From: JADJRH01 sp046351455 | GTDB taxonomy: Bacteria > Myxococcota_A > Polyangia > Polyangiales > Polyangiaceae | DNA length: 64,000 bases | Reading direction: 5' to 3' | Assembly (NCBI GenBank): GCA_046351455.1 | Contig: JAXLYM010000004.1 | Coordinates: forward strand, 434,001 to 498,000 | Position numbers and translations under genes: made by a program | Part shown: piece after piece, positions 15,988 to 24,547 of the stretch | Numbering within the stretch: position 1 is the first letter of the stretch | Layout of the letters: the number at the start of each line of letters is the position of its first letter | The notes under the pieces: generated by a model | Databases searched by the model: none | Told to the model about the DNA's origin: nothing | Seen by the model: only the letters and a program-made list of their open reading frames with translations

Positions 15988-16791
15988 TCAACCGAACCGG
16001 CCGGTCACGTAGTCCTCTGTCCGGCTCTCTTTGGGGTTCGTGAAGATCCTGGGAGTTTGATCGAACTCGATGAGATCGCCCATGTAGAAGAAGGCGGTGT
16101 AGTCCGACACGCGCGCCGCCTGCTGCATGTTGTGCGTGACCATCACGAGAGTGTACCGCTCCCGCAGCTCGAAAAAGAGCTCTTCGACGCGCGCCGTGGC
16201 GATCGGATCCAGCGCGGAGCACGGCTCGTCGAGGAGGATCACGCTCGGCTCCACCGCGAGCACGCGGGCGATGCACAGGCGCTGCTGCTGGCCGCCGGAC
16301 AGCGACATTCCGGACTGATCGAGCTTGTCCTTCACCTCGCTCCACAGGGCCACTTGCGTCAGCGTGCGCTCCACGATCTCGTCGGCGTTCTTCACGCGCG
16401 AGCCGTTCAGCGTGAGGCCCGCGAGCACGTTCTCTCGGATGGTCATCGTCGGGAACGGGTTCGGCTTCTGGAACACCATGCCGACGTGGCGGCGGAGGCG
16501 CACCGGGTCGACGCGGCGATCGTAGATGTCGACTCCATCCATCATCACGCGGCCGCTCGCGCGCGCGCCGGGCGTGAGCTCGTGCATGCGGTTGAGGCAC
16601 CGGAGGAACGTGGACTTGCCGCATCCCGAAGGGCCGATGACCGCGGTGACGCGCTTCTCCGGCAAGGTGACCGAGATGTCGTGGATCGCGTGGAAGCCGC
16701 CGAAGAAGGCGTTCAGCTTCTCGACGACGAGGCGCGGCTCCGGCTCACTCGAAGGCTCGGTCTCCGGGAGGGCCGTGACGAGGGACTTCAT
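15988..16791 (-). CDS. pstB: Phosphate ABC transporter ATP-binding protein
   Basis: A 267-residue ABC ATPase energising phosphate import. It has the Walker A (IGPSGCGKSTFLRCLNRM), Q-loop (VFQKPNPFPTMTI), signature (MSLSGGQQQRLCIARVLA), Walker B (VILLDEPCSALDP) and H-loop (MVTHNMQQA). The FQKPNPFP wording is diagnostic of PstB. Its ATG overlaps the stop of pstA in ATGA, which indicates translational coupling. The first 20 residues are a variable lead. Confidence 0.97.
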   Translation of the reverse strand: MKSLVTALPETEPSSEPEPRLVVEKLNAFFGGFHAIHDISVTLPEKRVTAVIGPSGCGKSTFLRCLNRMHELTPGARASGRVMMDGVDIYDRRVDPVRLRRHVGMVFQKPNPFPTMTIRENVLAGLTLNGSRVKNADEIVERTLTQVALWSEVKDKLDQSGMSLSGGQQQRLCIARVLAVEPSVILLDEPCSALDPIATARVEELFFELRERYTLVMVTHNMQQAARVSDYTAFFYMGDLIEFDQTPRIFTNPKESRTEDYVTGRFG

Positions 16792-17663
16792 CGCTTGGCT
16801 CCGATGCGACTCTTGGTGCCGAGTCGAGCGAGGATGTTGAGCGCGAGGATCACCACCACGAGGACGAGCGCCCCGGTCCAGGCCTGTTGTTGCCAGTCCT
16901 GGTAAGGGCTCGTCGAGTACGTGAGGATCTGGACGGGCAAGGACGCGATCGGCTGATCGACGCGCGTGCTCATGAATCGGTTGTTGAAGGCCGTGAAGAG
17001 GAGAGGCGCCGTCTCCCCGGCCACGCGGGCCACCGCGAGCATGATGCCCGTCGCGATCCCGGGCGCCGCCGTCCGCAGCACCACGAACAGGCTGGTGCGC
17101 CACATCGGCACGCCGAGCGCCAGAGAGGCCTCCCGGAGGTGCGGCGGCACCATGCGGAGCAGCTCCTCCGTCGTGCGCGTCACGGTGGGGATCATGATGA
17201 TCGCGAGCGCGACGCCGCCCGCGAAGGCCGAGAAATGCTTCATCGGCACGACGACGAGGGCGTACACGAAGACGCCGATCGTGATCGACGGGACGCCGGA
17301 CAGGACCTCTGCGAAGAAGCGAATCCAGTCTGCCAGTTTGCCGCGGCCGACCTCCGCGATGTAGACGCCGGAGAGGATGCCGATCGGGAGGCCGATGGCG
17401 GAGGCGATTCCGATCAAGGTCAATGTGCCGACGACGGCGTTCCCCATGCCGCCGCCGGTCTCTCCGACGGGCTTCGGCATCTCGGTGAAGAAGGAGAGCG
17501 ACAGTCCGGCCGCGCCCTTTCGGATCACGTAGAGGAGGATCGAAAGGAGAGGTAAAAGGACGATGACAGAAGCGAGCCCGCACAGGCCGATGAACACGGC
17601 GCTCCGCAGCTTGCGCTTCTTTTCGCCCGGATCGGCGACGAGGAGGTGAGTCCGCTCGCTCAC
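16788..17663 (-). CDS. pstA: Phosphate ABC transporter permease PstA
   Basis: A 291-residue inner-membrane permease with six predicted helices. The ABC permease loop is present around EASLALGVPMWRTSLFVVL, and the region ARVAGETAPLLFTAF is typical of PstA. GTG at 17661-17663 is taken as start because it overlaps the pstC stop (GTGA) and fits the family length; the frame is open further upstream with no PstA similarity. With PstC it forms the membrane channel. Confidence 0.95.
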   Translation of the reverse strand: MSERTHLLVADPGEKKRKLRSAVFIGLCGLASVIVLLPLLSILLYVIRKGAAGLSLSFFTEMPKPVGETGGGMGNAVVGTLTLIGIASAIGLPIGILSGVYIAEVGRGKLADWIRFFAEVLSGVPSITIGVFVYALVVVPMKHFSAFAGGVALAIIMIPTVTRTTEELLRMVPPHLREASLALGVPMWRTSLFVVLRTAAPGIATGIMLAVARVAGETAPLLFTAFNNRFMSTRVDQPIASLPVQILTYSTSPYQDWQQQAWTGALVLVVVILALNILARLGTKSRIGAKR

Positions 17664-18670
17664 GCGGCCGCCTTTCCGGAGGCGCGACGGGCCGTCTGCC
17701 GGACGAGCCACCTCGCGAAGAGGTTCATGATCAGCGCCACTCCGAAGAGGAGGAGGCCAATCTGCGAGAGGGCCGATACATAGATGTCCTTGTCGGCCTC
17801 CGTGAACTCGTTGGCGATGACGCTCGCCATCGTGTACGCCGGGTCGAGCAGCGAGGTCGAGATCTTCGGCCGATTGCCGATCACCATCGTGACGGCCATC
17901 GTCTCGCCGAGCGCGCGGTTGAGGCCGAGGATGATGGCGCCGACGATACCGGATCTCGCCGAGGGCAACACCGCGACACGGATGGTGTCCCACGGAGTCG
18001 CCCCGAGCCCCTGCGCCGCTTCGCGCTGGAGATCCGGCACCGCGCGCAGCACCTCGCGCGAGATGCTCGCGATCGTCGGCACGATCATGATGGCCAATAC
18101 GAGCCCCGCCGCCAGCATGCCGAAGCCGAGCGGCTGACCGTGAAAGAGAGGGAGAAAGCCGAGGTATTTGATGAACGCCGGCTCCACGCTGTCCCGCAGC
18201 CAGGGGATCATCACGAAGATGCCCCAGAAGCCGTAGACGACGCTGGGGATGGCCGCGAGCAATTCGACGAGGAAGCCGAGGGGGCGCCGCGCCTTCATCG
18301 GGCACAGCTCGGAGAGGAAGATGGCCACTCCGAGCGACACCGGAACAGCGATGACGAGGGCGATGAGAGAGGACACGACGGTGCCCCAGATGAAGGGCAG
18401 CGCGCCGAATTCTTCGCGGACGGGATCCCAGGAGGTGCCGGTCAGAAAGCCTGCGCCGAACTTCGCGATGGAGGGCCGCGACGCCACGTAGAGCATCGCG
18501 ATCATCACGAAGGGCAGCGCGAGCACGATCCCGCCGAACGTGCCGGTCGCGGCCTTGAAGATCTTGTCTCCGAGGTGCGCCCCGCCGAGCATGAGGCCGC
18601 GCGTCTCCGAGGGCGGCGGCGCGGAGCTCTCCGTCTTGACCGGAACCTGGGTGTCCGCCTGGCTTGTCAT
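17660..18670 (-). CDS. pstC: Phosphate ABC transporter permease PstC
   Basis: A 336-residue inner-membrane permease. PstC hallmarks include GTSWDPVREEFGALPFIWGT, AAIPSVVYGFWGIFVM and LNRALGETMAVTMVIGN. A disordered N-terminal ~35 residues precede the first membrane helix. Its ATG overlaps the stop of pstS (ATGA), so the whole operon pstS-pstC-pstA-pstB is linked by four-base overlaps. Confidence 0.96.
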   Translation of the reverse strand: MTSQADTQVPVKTESSAPPPSETRGLMLGGAHLGDKIFKAATGTFGGIVLALPFVMIAMLYVASRPSIAKFGAGFLTGTSWDPVREEFGALPFIWGTVVSSLIALVIAVPVSLGVAIFLSELCPMKARRPLGFLVELLAAIPSVVYGFWGIFVMIPWLRDSVEPAFIKYLGFLPLFHGQPLGFGMLAAGLVLAIMIVPTIASISREVLRAVPDLQREAAQGLGATPWDTIRVAVLPSARSGIVGAIILGLNRALGETMAVTMVIGNRPKISTSLLDPAYTMASVIANEFTEADKDIYVSALSQIGLLLFGVALIMNLFARWLVRQTARRASGKAAA

Positions 18671-19749
18671 TGCAGCGGCTTGTCGTCCGGCCCCTTCACG
18701 CCGGCGAGGCGCTTCTTGGCCTTCTCGACCACCTCGGCCGGGAGAGGCGCGTAGTCCAGCGGGCTCGTGAGCTTCTGCCCGTCTGCGAGGGCCCAGTTGA
18801 GGAAGCCGACGAGGGCCTTTCCTTTGGCCGCGTCCGTCTGCTTTCCGTAGAGGAGAATGTACGTGAATCCGGAGATCGGATAAGCCGCGTCCCCTTCGGC
18901 GTCGACGATCGAGATGCGGAGATCTTCGGGCATCTTGGCGGAGGCGCCCGCGGCGGCGGCGGTGATGCCCTCCAGCGTCGGAGCGACGAACTTACCGGCC
19001 TTGTTCTTGAGGCTGGCCATCGCCATCTTGTTTTGCATCGCATAGGCCAGCTCGATGTAGCCAATCGAGTTGGGCTGACCCTTCACCTGCCCCGAGACAC
19101 CCTCGTTGCCCTTCGCGCCGAGCCCGTTCGGCCACGACACGCTGGTTCCGGAGCCGGGCCCCTTGGCCCACGCGGGGCTCACGGCGCTGAGGTAATCGAG
19201 GAAGATCTTCGTGGTGCCGCTGCCGTCGGAGCGGTGCACGGTGGCGATCGGCTTCTGCGGGAGGTTCACGTCGGGGTTATCGGCCTTGAGCTTGGGGTCG
19301 TCCCATTGCTTGATGTCGCCGAGGAAGATGCCAGAGAGCGTGTCCGGCGTGAGCTTGAGCCCCGTGGAGACACCCTCGATGTTGTAGGCGAGGACGACGG
19401 CGCCGAGGCACGTGGGGATATGCACGATGCCCTGCGCCTTGCCGATCTGCTCATCGTTCATCGGCGCGTCGCTCGCGCCGAAGTCGACCGTCTTCTCGGT
19501 GATCTGGCGGATGCCGCCGCCGGAGCCGATGCTCTGGTAGTTGATGGCGACACCGGGGTTGGCCTTGTCGTACTCCGCGACCCACTTCGTGTAGAGGGGA
19601 TACGGGAACGTCGCGCCGGCGCCCGTGAGCGCGACCGCGGTGCCTGCGGCCGGGGAGCCGCTGCCGCTGCCGGCCGGAGCCGAACCGCCGCCGCCGGAGC
19701 AGCCGACCAGTGCCACCATCGCCAAGAGTCCGCCGAGCGCTTTCCACAT
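18667..19749 (-). CDS. pstS: Phosphate-binding lipoprotein PstS
   Basis: A 360-residue solute-binding protein. The signal ends in the lipobox MVALVGCSGG (Cys17), so it should be lipid-anchored after export. A Gly/Ser/Pro linker leads to the phosphate-binding domain, which contains GAGATFPYPLYTKWV, YQSIGSGGGIRQI, VDFGASDAPM and VHRSDGSGTT, the residues known to hold phosphate. First gene of the pst operon, with a PHO box 25 bases upstream of the start, so it should be induced by phosphate starvation through PhoB. Confidence 0.96.
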   Translation of the reverse strand: MWKALGGLLAMVALVGCSGGGGSAPAGSGSGSPAAGTAVALTGAGATFPYPLYTKWVAEYDKANPGVAINYQSIGSGGGIRQITEKTVDFGASDAPMNDEQIGKAQGIVHIPTCLGAVVLAYNIEGVSTGLKLTPDTLSGIFLGDIKQWDDPKLKADNPDVNLPQKPIATVHRSDGSGTTKIFLDYLSAVSPAWAKGPGSGTSVSWPNGLGAKGNEGVSGQVKGQPNSIGYIELAYAMQNKMAMASLKNKAGKFVAPTLEGITAAAAGASAKMPEDLRISIVDAEGDAAYPISGFTYILLYGKQTDAAKGKALVGFLNWALADGQKLTSPLDYAPLPAEVVEKAKKRLAGVKGPDDKPLQ

Positions 19750-19773
19750 GGATCGCCGGGATACACTGGGATT

Positions 19774-19791
19774 ATGTCAGGCACGTGACAA
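19774..19791 (-). promoter_or_regulatory. PHO box upstream of pstS
   Basis: On the minus strand TTGTCAC-GTGC-CTGACAT has the 7-4-7 spacing of a PhoB site and matches the (C/T)TGTCAT-type half-site at most positions. TATCCC about ten bases downstream could be the -10 element that PhoB-dependent promoters pair with in place of a -35 box. Confidence 0.75.
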
Positions 19792-19899
19792 CGCCGCGTA
19801 AGGTCGATCGGGGCCGGATCGCGCCCCGGGATCGTGCGCGTGAGGCTCTTCGTCGCGCTGGAGTCTGCGTGCCAGTCCCGGGTTCGGGCGTCGCGGCGG

Positions 19900-20811
19900 C
19901 TACGATGGAAGGTCGCTCGCCTTCTCGACGGTGATCGCCTCGTCGAGCCAGCGATCCAGCAGCGCGATATCGGTGGTCGCGACGATCCGGGCGTGAAGGC
20001 GCTTGGGGATGGTGAGGCCCCGCTTTTCGAGGATGCGGAGGACGCTCTGCTGCTTCCCTGCGATCAGCCCCTTGGTGTGCCCTTCCGCGCGGCCTTCCGC
20101 GTGACCTTCCGCGCGGCCTTCCGCGTGACCTTCCGCGTGACCTTCCGTGCGGACCTCTTGCAGCGCGGCCTCGATCGCGGGCGGCCTCTTCACCAGCAGC
20201 GCGCGCGCGATCTCGTCGTCCGCGAGCAGCGAGCTCACCAGCGCGTCCGCGCGCATCGGCCGGACGAAGCATCGATCTTCGATCAGCGCGCCCGGCGCGA
20301 GCGGCTCCCAGCGCCCGTGTTTGCGGGACCACTCGGAGAGCTGACGGTCGCGCACGACCACGCAGAAGACGCGACGGACGCCGCGGGCGACGAGGTCCAT
20401 CGCCTTCTTGGTCGGGACGGACTGCGCCTGTTTGTCGATCACCTCGAACGCGATCTCTTCGAGCTTGCGGCCGGTCTTCTGCTTGGTTTTTCGGTCGAAG
20501 ATCGGCTCGTAGACGCTCACGTCGGGCGCGAAATCGGAGGCGTCGTCCACCCGCGTGAGCATGTCGACGGCGACGGCGTACGGGTTCTTCACGTGGGCGC
20601 CGACGACGCGATCGATCTGGCTGTGCTGGTGCGCGTGCGGCTCGTCCGCGGGCGCCGCGAAGACCTCCACGCCGCGGACGTACTCGACGCGCGTCTCCGG
20701 GGGAGCGAGCCTGTCGTCCGGCGCCGGCGCATTGCTTTTGCCTGGAAGACGGAGGGCGGGACCTCCATCCTTGGGCGGGCAGAGCATCGCGTGGGACGGC
20801 CGGTTGCGCAT
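19900..20811 (-). CDS. Uma2-type restriction-endonuclease-fold protein with GHAEGRAE repeats
   Basis: A 303-residue protein. The region YELVDG-like VEYVRGVEVFAAPADEPHAH, then FAPDVSVYEP and EIAFEVIDKQ, follows the order of the Uma2/DUF820 PD-(D/E)xK fold, whose members are widespread and of unclear cellular role. Near residues 220-250 there is a tandem EGHAEGHAEGRAEGHAEG repeat, often found in such proteins and probably coiled or flexible. The ATG at 20809-20811 is preferred to a TTG eleven codons upstream. It is convergent toward nothing obvious; a truncated Uma2 relative lies just beyond its start on the other strand. Confidence 0.65.
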   Translation of the reverse strand: MRNRPSHAMLCPPKDGGPALRLPGKSNAPAPDDRLAPPETRVEYVRGVEVFAAPADEPHAHQHSQIDRVVGAHVKNPYAVAVDMLTRVDDASDFAPDVSVYEPIFDRKTKQKTGRKLEEIAFEVIDKQAQSVPTKKAMDLVARGVRRVFCVVVRDRQLSEWSRKHGRWEPLAPGALIEDRCFVRPMRADALVSSLLADDEIARALLVKRPPAIEAALQEVRTEGHAEGHAEGRAEGHAEGRAEGHTKGLIAGKQQSVLRILEKRGLTIPKRLHARIVATTDIALLDRWLDEAITVEKASDLPS

Positions 20812-20997
20812 GCCGGCGAGCCTACCACATCCGACCGCCGTCAACGCATCTCCGGGCGGGTCTTTGCCGGACAGGCCATGTCACGCCACTCTGCGGTTCC
20901 AGGCTGGTCGGCGAGGCCGAAGAGCGCTCGCTCACGCGCGCAGGGGTTCGATCCGTGCGCCGTCGATCGGGTGGGGCCCGTGTGCTAGCGTCGCTCC

Positions 20998-21264
20998 ATG
21001 CCCCCCGCTCGTCCCGAGATCATCTACGAAGAGCCCGGGTTTTTGCGCGCGAGCGACATCCAGCCGAAGTCTCGGTACGAGCTGCACGACGGCCACCCGA
21101 TCTATTGCGCTCCGACGGGTGGAGACGGCGCTCGAAGCACGCTCGCCGGCGCGGAGGTGCTCGACACCGATCCGGCCGTGAACGAGGCGGGCATCGACGC
21201 CGGCTTCAGCCCGAGCCCGGGGATGCTGCGCGCGCGCCTCAAGCGCGATCGACGCTGGGAGTAG
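20998..21264 (+). pseudogene. Truncated Uma2-type gene (N-terminal part only)
   Basis: Only 88 codons. The reading MPPARPEIIYEEPGFLRASD then SRYELHDGHPIYCAPTGGDG and AGIDAGFSPSPGMLRA looks like the start of an Uma2-family protein. The expected continuation, with the PD and ExK catalytic strands, is missing: the frame ends in RLKRDRRWE. It is most likely a decayed or truncated gene. It is divergent from the complete Uma2-type gene, with 186 bases between. The family assignment comes from memory of related proteins and is moderate. Confidence 0.5.
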
Positions 21265-21301
21265 CGCGCGCTCCGGTGGGGATGGGGAGCCGCGGGACTG
21301 T

Positions 21302-21532
21302 CTACGCGCGCTCGCCGGTGACGACTTGCCGGTAAAGCTCCTCGACCTTGGCTCGCGCCCACGGCGTTCGCCGGAGGAACGTGAGGCTCGACTTGATGCT
21401 CGGATCGAGCTGGAAGCAGCGAATGGTGATCGTGTCGCCGAGCCGTTGCCAGCCGAAGCGCTCGACGAGGAAAATCAGCATCATCTCCAGAGTCACGCCG
21501 TGGAGAGGGTCTTTCGAGCGAGGAGAGGTCAT
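21302..21532 (-). CDS. VF530 family (DUF2132) small DNA-binding-type protein
   Basis: A 76-residue protein with the family signature along its whole length: KDPLHGVTLEMMLIFLVERF, GWQRLGDTITIRCF, DPSIKSSLTFLRRTPWARAK, VEELY. VF530 proteins are short helical proteins with DNA-binding character reported for the fold; the cellular role is unknown. The ATG at 21530-21532 gives the usual family length; a longer start adds only an Ala/Gly/Arg-rich lead. Confidence 0.85.
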   Translation of the reverse strand: MTSPRSKDPLHGVTLEMMLIFLVERFGWQRLGDTITIRCFQLDPSIKSSLTFLRRTPWARAKVEELYRQVVTGERA

Positions 21533-21771
21533 GTCGATCGCACCGCGACCCTCGCACGAACGGAGCCCGAATGCACGCGCGCCAGCGCCCCGGGATGCGA
21601 CCATGAGGGGATGTCACTGTCCCCGGTAGTCAGCGCCACTGCGTCACCTTTTGTGACGCTATAGTGCGCGCCGTGCGGAAAACGCGGCCGGGGTGGGGGG
21701 CGGCTGCCTCACCGGAACAAAACTAGCCTTGCTCCGGCTGCTGCGAGCCGCTTGTCCTCTACAGATCACTG

Positions 21772-22077
21772 CTAATCCTCCCCGCTATTAGCCAATACGC
21801 GAACGAGTCTGCACGTCACTTCGAAATTGGCGTCGAGATCCCGAATGACAACTACCCCAGCTTCGGCGCCATGTTCAATCCTAACCCGAGCATTTTGCCA
21901 CCCTGTGGGTCCGATAATTCGTGAACAGGCGTTACAATGCACATCAACCACACCCTTTGTGTCAGCTCTATTGAAACGAACAACGAGCTCCTCGAGAGAC
22001 GCAGTGTAGGACCACAGTATCGCGCCCCGTCCATCCAGCTTGCCGAGCTCCTCTTGTACAGGTTCGATGTGCATCAT
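21772..22077 (-). CDS. Small hypothetical protein in a low-GC patch
   Basis: A 101-residue soluble protein starting at tandem ATG codons (22072-22077) with GAGGAT upstream. It contains C-N-A-C near residue 50 followed by RIIGPTGWQNARVRIE and DLDANFEVTCRL. I do not recognise a family. Base composition is about 53-55 percent G+C over 21781-21900, far below the neighbourhood, which suggests recent acquisition. It may be a small immunity or accessory protein, but there is no direct evidence for that. Confidence 0.5.
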   Translation of the reverse strand: MMHIEPVQEELGKLDGRGAILWSYTASLEELVVRFNRADTKGVVDVHCNACSRIIGPTGWQNARVRIEHGAEAGVVVIRDLDANFEVTCRLVRVLANSGED

Positions 22078-22309
22078 CTTGTTATCCTCAGCTCCTCGCG
22101 AACGTGACCATCTCGTTGCCTTCGCTGTCCGCGATGTTGGCCTGTTCCGGGCCAATGCCGGGCTCCGTCGCTCGGCGCCCCCTTCGTGAGCTTGCCTCTG
22201 GAGAAGGTCGTGTTCCTGGCGGAGCTGGCCCCCTTCGCGGCTCAAGAGGCCCGACGGCCCCTCCAATTAGGTGCACTCGAGAGCACGGCCGCCGACGCGT
22301 AGTCCTTCG
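22078..22309 (-). other. Possible gene remnant next to phoR
   Basis: Between the low-GC gene and phoR a short minus-strand frame ends IADSEGNEMVTFARS just before the small gene's ribosome site. The wording D-S-E-G-N-E resembles the C-terminal strand of VOC/glyoxalase-type proteins, but the preceding part of such a protein is absent. I treat it as a likely decayed end of a lost gene; the evidence is weak. Confidence 0.25.
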
Positions 22310-23731
22310 TCAATCCGTATCCTGAACCACCACAGGGGTCGTCGTGGCCTTCTCGGGCGGGGCGCTCCGCGAGAGCACCAGCGTGAACGTGGTGCCCTTT
22401 CCGATCTCGCTCTCGACCGCGATGGTGCCGCCCATCGCCTCGACGAGGTGCTTCACGATCGAGAGGCCGAGGCCCGTGCCGCCGACCTCGCGGGAACGAC
22501 CCGCGTCGACGCGGTAGAAGCGCTCGAACAACCGCGCCAGGTGCTGCGGCGGGATGCCGGCGCCGGTGTCCTCCACGCGGACGATCGTGCTGTCGCCCTC
22601 GGCGCGCGCGCTCACCGTCACCGTCGCGCCGTCGCCCGCGTACTTCACCGCGTTGTCGAGGAGGTTGCCGAGCACCTGATCGAAGGCGTGACGATCGATC
22701 CAGGCCTTCGCGCCCGCGCCTCCGTGCACCACGATCTTCATCCGGCGGCGCGCGGCCGCGTCGTGCACGAGGTTCTTGGCGTGCGCGAAGATGGGCGCGA
22801 GCTCCAGGAGCACCGGCGAGAGCTTGTACGCTTTGCCTTCGATCTTCGAGAGATCGAGGATGTCGTCGACGAGGCGGCGGAGCCTGCGCGCGTTGCGATC
22901 GATCATCTCGACGAACTCACCGGCCTCGTCGCGATCGTCGAGCGCGCCGGAGAGGAGCGTCTCCGCGGCGGTCGTGATCGCGGTCACCGGCGTGCGCAGC
23001 TCGTGCGAGACGTTGGACACGAAGTCGGTGCGGATCGTCTCCAGGCGGCGCAGATCCGTGACGTCGTGGAGCACCGCGATCACGTCGCCGCCGCTCTCCT
23101 CGCCGGCGCGCTCCGAGAGGCGCACCAGCAAGCGGCGCGGCATCACGCCGGCGATCTCGATCTCGCGCGCGGAGCCCCGGCCGCTCGTGAGGGCGCGGCT
23201 CACCATCTCGGCGAGCGTCGCGTTGCGGAGCGCCTCGATCGCGCTCTTGCCGAGGATCTCTTCGCCGGAGACGGCGATGCGGCGCGCGGCCAGGTTCGCG
23301 AGGATCACGTGGCCCTCTCGGTCGAAGACGATGACGCCCTCGGGCATGCGGTCGAGGATGCCGTTGAGCAGCTCGTGCTGCTTCTTCGCGGCGTCGCGCG
23401 AGCGCGACAGCTCGGCGGCGAGCTCGTTCAGATCGACGGCGAGGGGCGCGAGGGCGCTGCGCTCCGGCACGGGGACGCGGCCGGTGTAGTCGCCGCGGCG
23501 CATCGCGCGGAGGACGTCGCGGGCCTGCGAGATGGCGCCCCAGCTCCCGCTCGGACCCAGGCGTGCGAGGACGGCGGCCCCGATCAACGAGGAGATCAGC
23601 GCCGCGACGAGGGCCCGCGCCGAAGGCGAGCCGAGCATCGTCGCGAGGGCCCGATCGGCGAGCAGCCACGCCGCGAACATCGCCGCCGCCGCCGCGAGCA
23701 GGTGGTACGTTCGGTGCGGCTTCGGCTTCAT
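22310..23731 (-). CDS. phoR: PhoR-type phosphate-sensing histidine kinase
   Basis: A 473-residue membrane sensor kinase. Two membrane helices lie near residues 10-30 and 40-57 with almost no periplasmic loop, as in PhoR. HAMP-like and PAS regions follow (PAS near residues 120-225), then the HisKA domain with VSHELRTPV (His243) and the ATPase domain with NLLDNAVKYA, VEDTGAGIPP and GGTGLGLSIV. It would autophosphorylate at His243 and pass phosphate to PhoB. It lies 27 bases after phoB on the same strand. Pairing with phoB and the PHO boxes supports the phosphate role. Confidence 0.9.
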   Translation of the reverse strand: MKPKPHRTYHLLAAAAAMFAAWLLADRALATMLGSPSARALVAALISSLIGAAVLARLGPSGSWGAISQARDVLRAMRRGDYTGRVPVPERSALAPLAVDLNELAAELSRSRDAAKKQHELLNGILDRMPEGVIVFDREGHVILANLAARRIAVSGEEILGKSAIEALRNATLAEMVSRALTSGRGSAREIEIAGVMPRRLLVRLSERAGEESGGDVIAVLHDVTDLRRLETIRTDFVSNVSHELRTPVTAITTAAETLLSGALDDRDEAGEFVEMIDRNARRLRRLVDDILDLSKIEGKAYKLSPVLLELAPIFAHAKNLVHDAAARRRMKIVVHGGAGAKAWIDRHAFDQVLGNLLDNAVKYAGDGATVTVSARAEGDSTIVRVEDTGAGIPPQHLARLFERFYRVDAGRSREVGGTGLGLSIVKHLVEAMGGTIAVESEIGKGTTFTLVLSRSAPPEKATTTPVVVQDTD

Positions 23732-23758
23732 TTCGTGGGGATTTGGAGTGGGTCCAGG

Positions 23759-24448
23759 CTAGTCGCCGTCGCCGCGGAAGCGGTAACCGACGCCGCGCAC
23801 GGTCTCGATGTACTCGCCGGCGGGGCCGAGCTTCTCGCGGACGCGCTTCACGTGGGTGTCGACGTTGCGGGCGGTGACGTCGGTGTCCGCGCCCCACACC
23901 TCGTCGAGGAGCAGCTCGCGGCTCTGCACGCGGCCCCGGCGGTCGTACAGCATCACGAGGAGCCGCAGCTCCAGCGCGGTGAGCGCCACCTCTTGGTCTT
24001 CGACCCACACGCGGTGCGCCGCGCGATCGACCCGCAGCTTGCCGATCTCGAAGCGCTCCGGCGCCTGCGCGGAGGCGTCGGCGCGGCGGAGGATCGAGCG
24101 GACCCGGAGCACGAGCTCGCGCACGCTGAAGGGCTTCACCACGTAGTCGTCGGCGCCGAGCTCGAAGCCGACGATGCGGTCGACCTCCTCGCCCTTCGCC
24201 GTGACCATCACCACGGGGATCTGCGCGGTCGCTGGGTTCTGCTTGAGCTTCTTGCAGACCTCCGTGCCGGAGATGTCCGGCAGCATGAGGTCGAGGAGGA
24301 TCAGGTCGAAGCGCTCTTCTTTCACCGCGCGGAGGGCCTGCTCCCCGGTGAACGCGACGACCACGTCGAAGCCTTCTTTCTGGAAGTTATAGGCCACCAC
24401 GCGCGACAGATCGCGCTCGTCTTCGACGATGAGGACGCGGTTCGCCAT
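23759..24448 (-). CDS. phoB: PhoB-type response regulator
   Basis: A 229-residue OmpR/PhoB regulator. The receiver has the acidic E9-D10, phospho-acceptor Asp53 (LILLDLMLPDISG) and KPFS lysine. The winged helix reads VALTALELRLLVMLYDRRGR then VTARNVDTHVKRVREKLG and GVGYRFRGDG. It is intact at all key receiver residues, unlike the orphan regulator at 14517. A PHO box lies 25 bases upstream of its ATG, which implies autoregulation, and phoR follows immediately. Confidence 0.92.
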   Translation of the reverse strand: MANRVLIVEDERDLSRVVAYNFQKEGFDVVVAFTGEQALRAVKEERFDLILLDLMLPDISGTEVCKKLKQNPATAQIPVVMVTAKGEEVDRIVGFELGADDYVVKPFSVRELVLRVRSILRRADASAQAPERFEIGKLRVDRAAHRVWVEDQEVALTALELRLLVMLYDRRGRVQSRELLLDEVWGADTDVTARNVDTHVKRVREKLGPAGEYIETVRGVGYRFRGDGD

Positions 24449-24472
24449 GGCCCGAGGTCCTATCAGTGCATT

Positions 24473-24490
24473 GTGTCAGGATCGTGGCAG
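24473..24490 (-). promoter_or_regulatory. PHO box upstream of phoB
   Basis: CTGCCAC-GATC-CTGACAC on the minus strand: two seven-base half-sites with a four-base gap, the same layout as the site before pstS. It supports PhoB autoregulation. Confidence 0.7.
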
Positions 24491-24547
24491 TTTGGGGGCG
24501 CCGCAGATTGGCATGCGGGGGGTTGCCCCGCTCGCGCGAAGGCGCGG

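Noticed and set aside
15229..16905. Large + strand frames opposite phoU and pstB
   Set aside because: Antisense shadows of strongly conserved genes.
20998..21264. Intact small gene
   Set aside because: It resembles only the N-terminal half of Uma2-type proteins and ends abruptly; listed as truncated instead.
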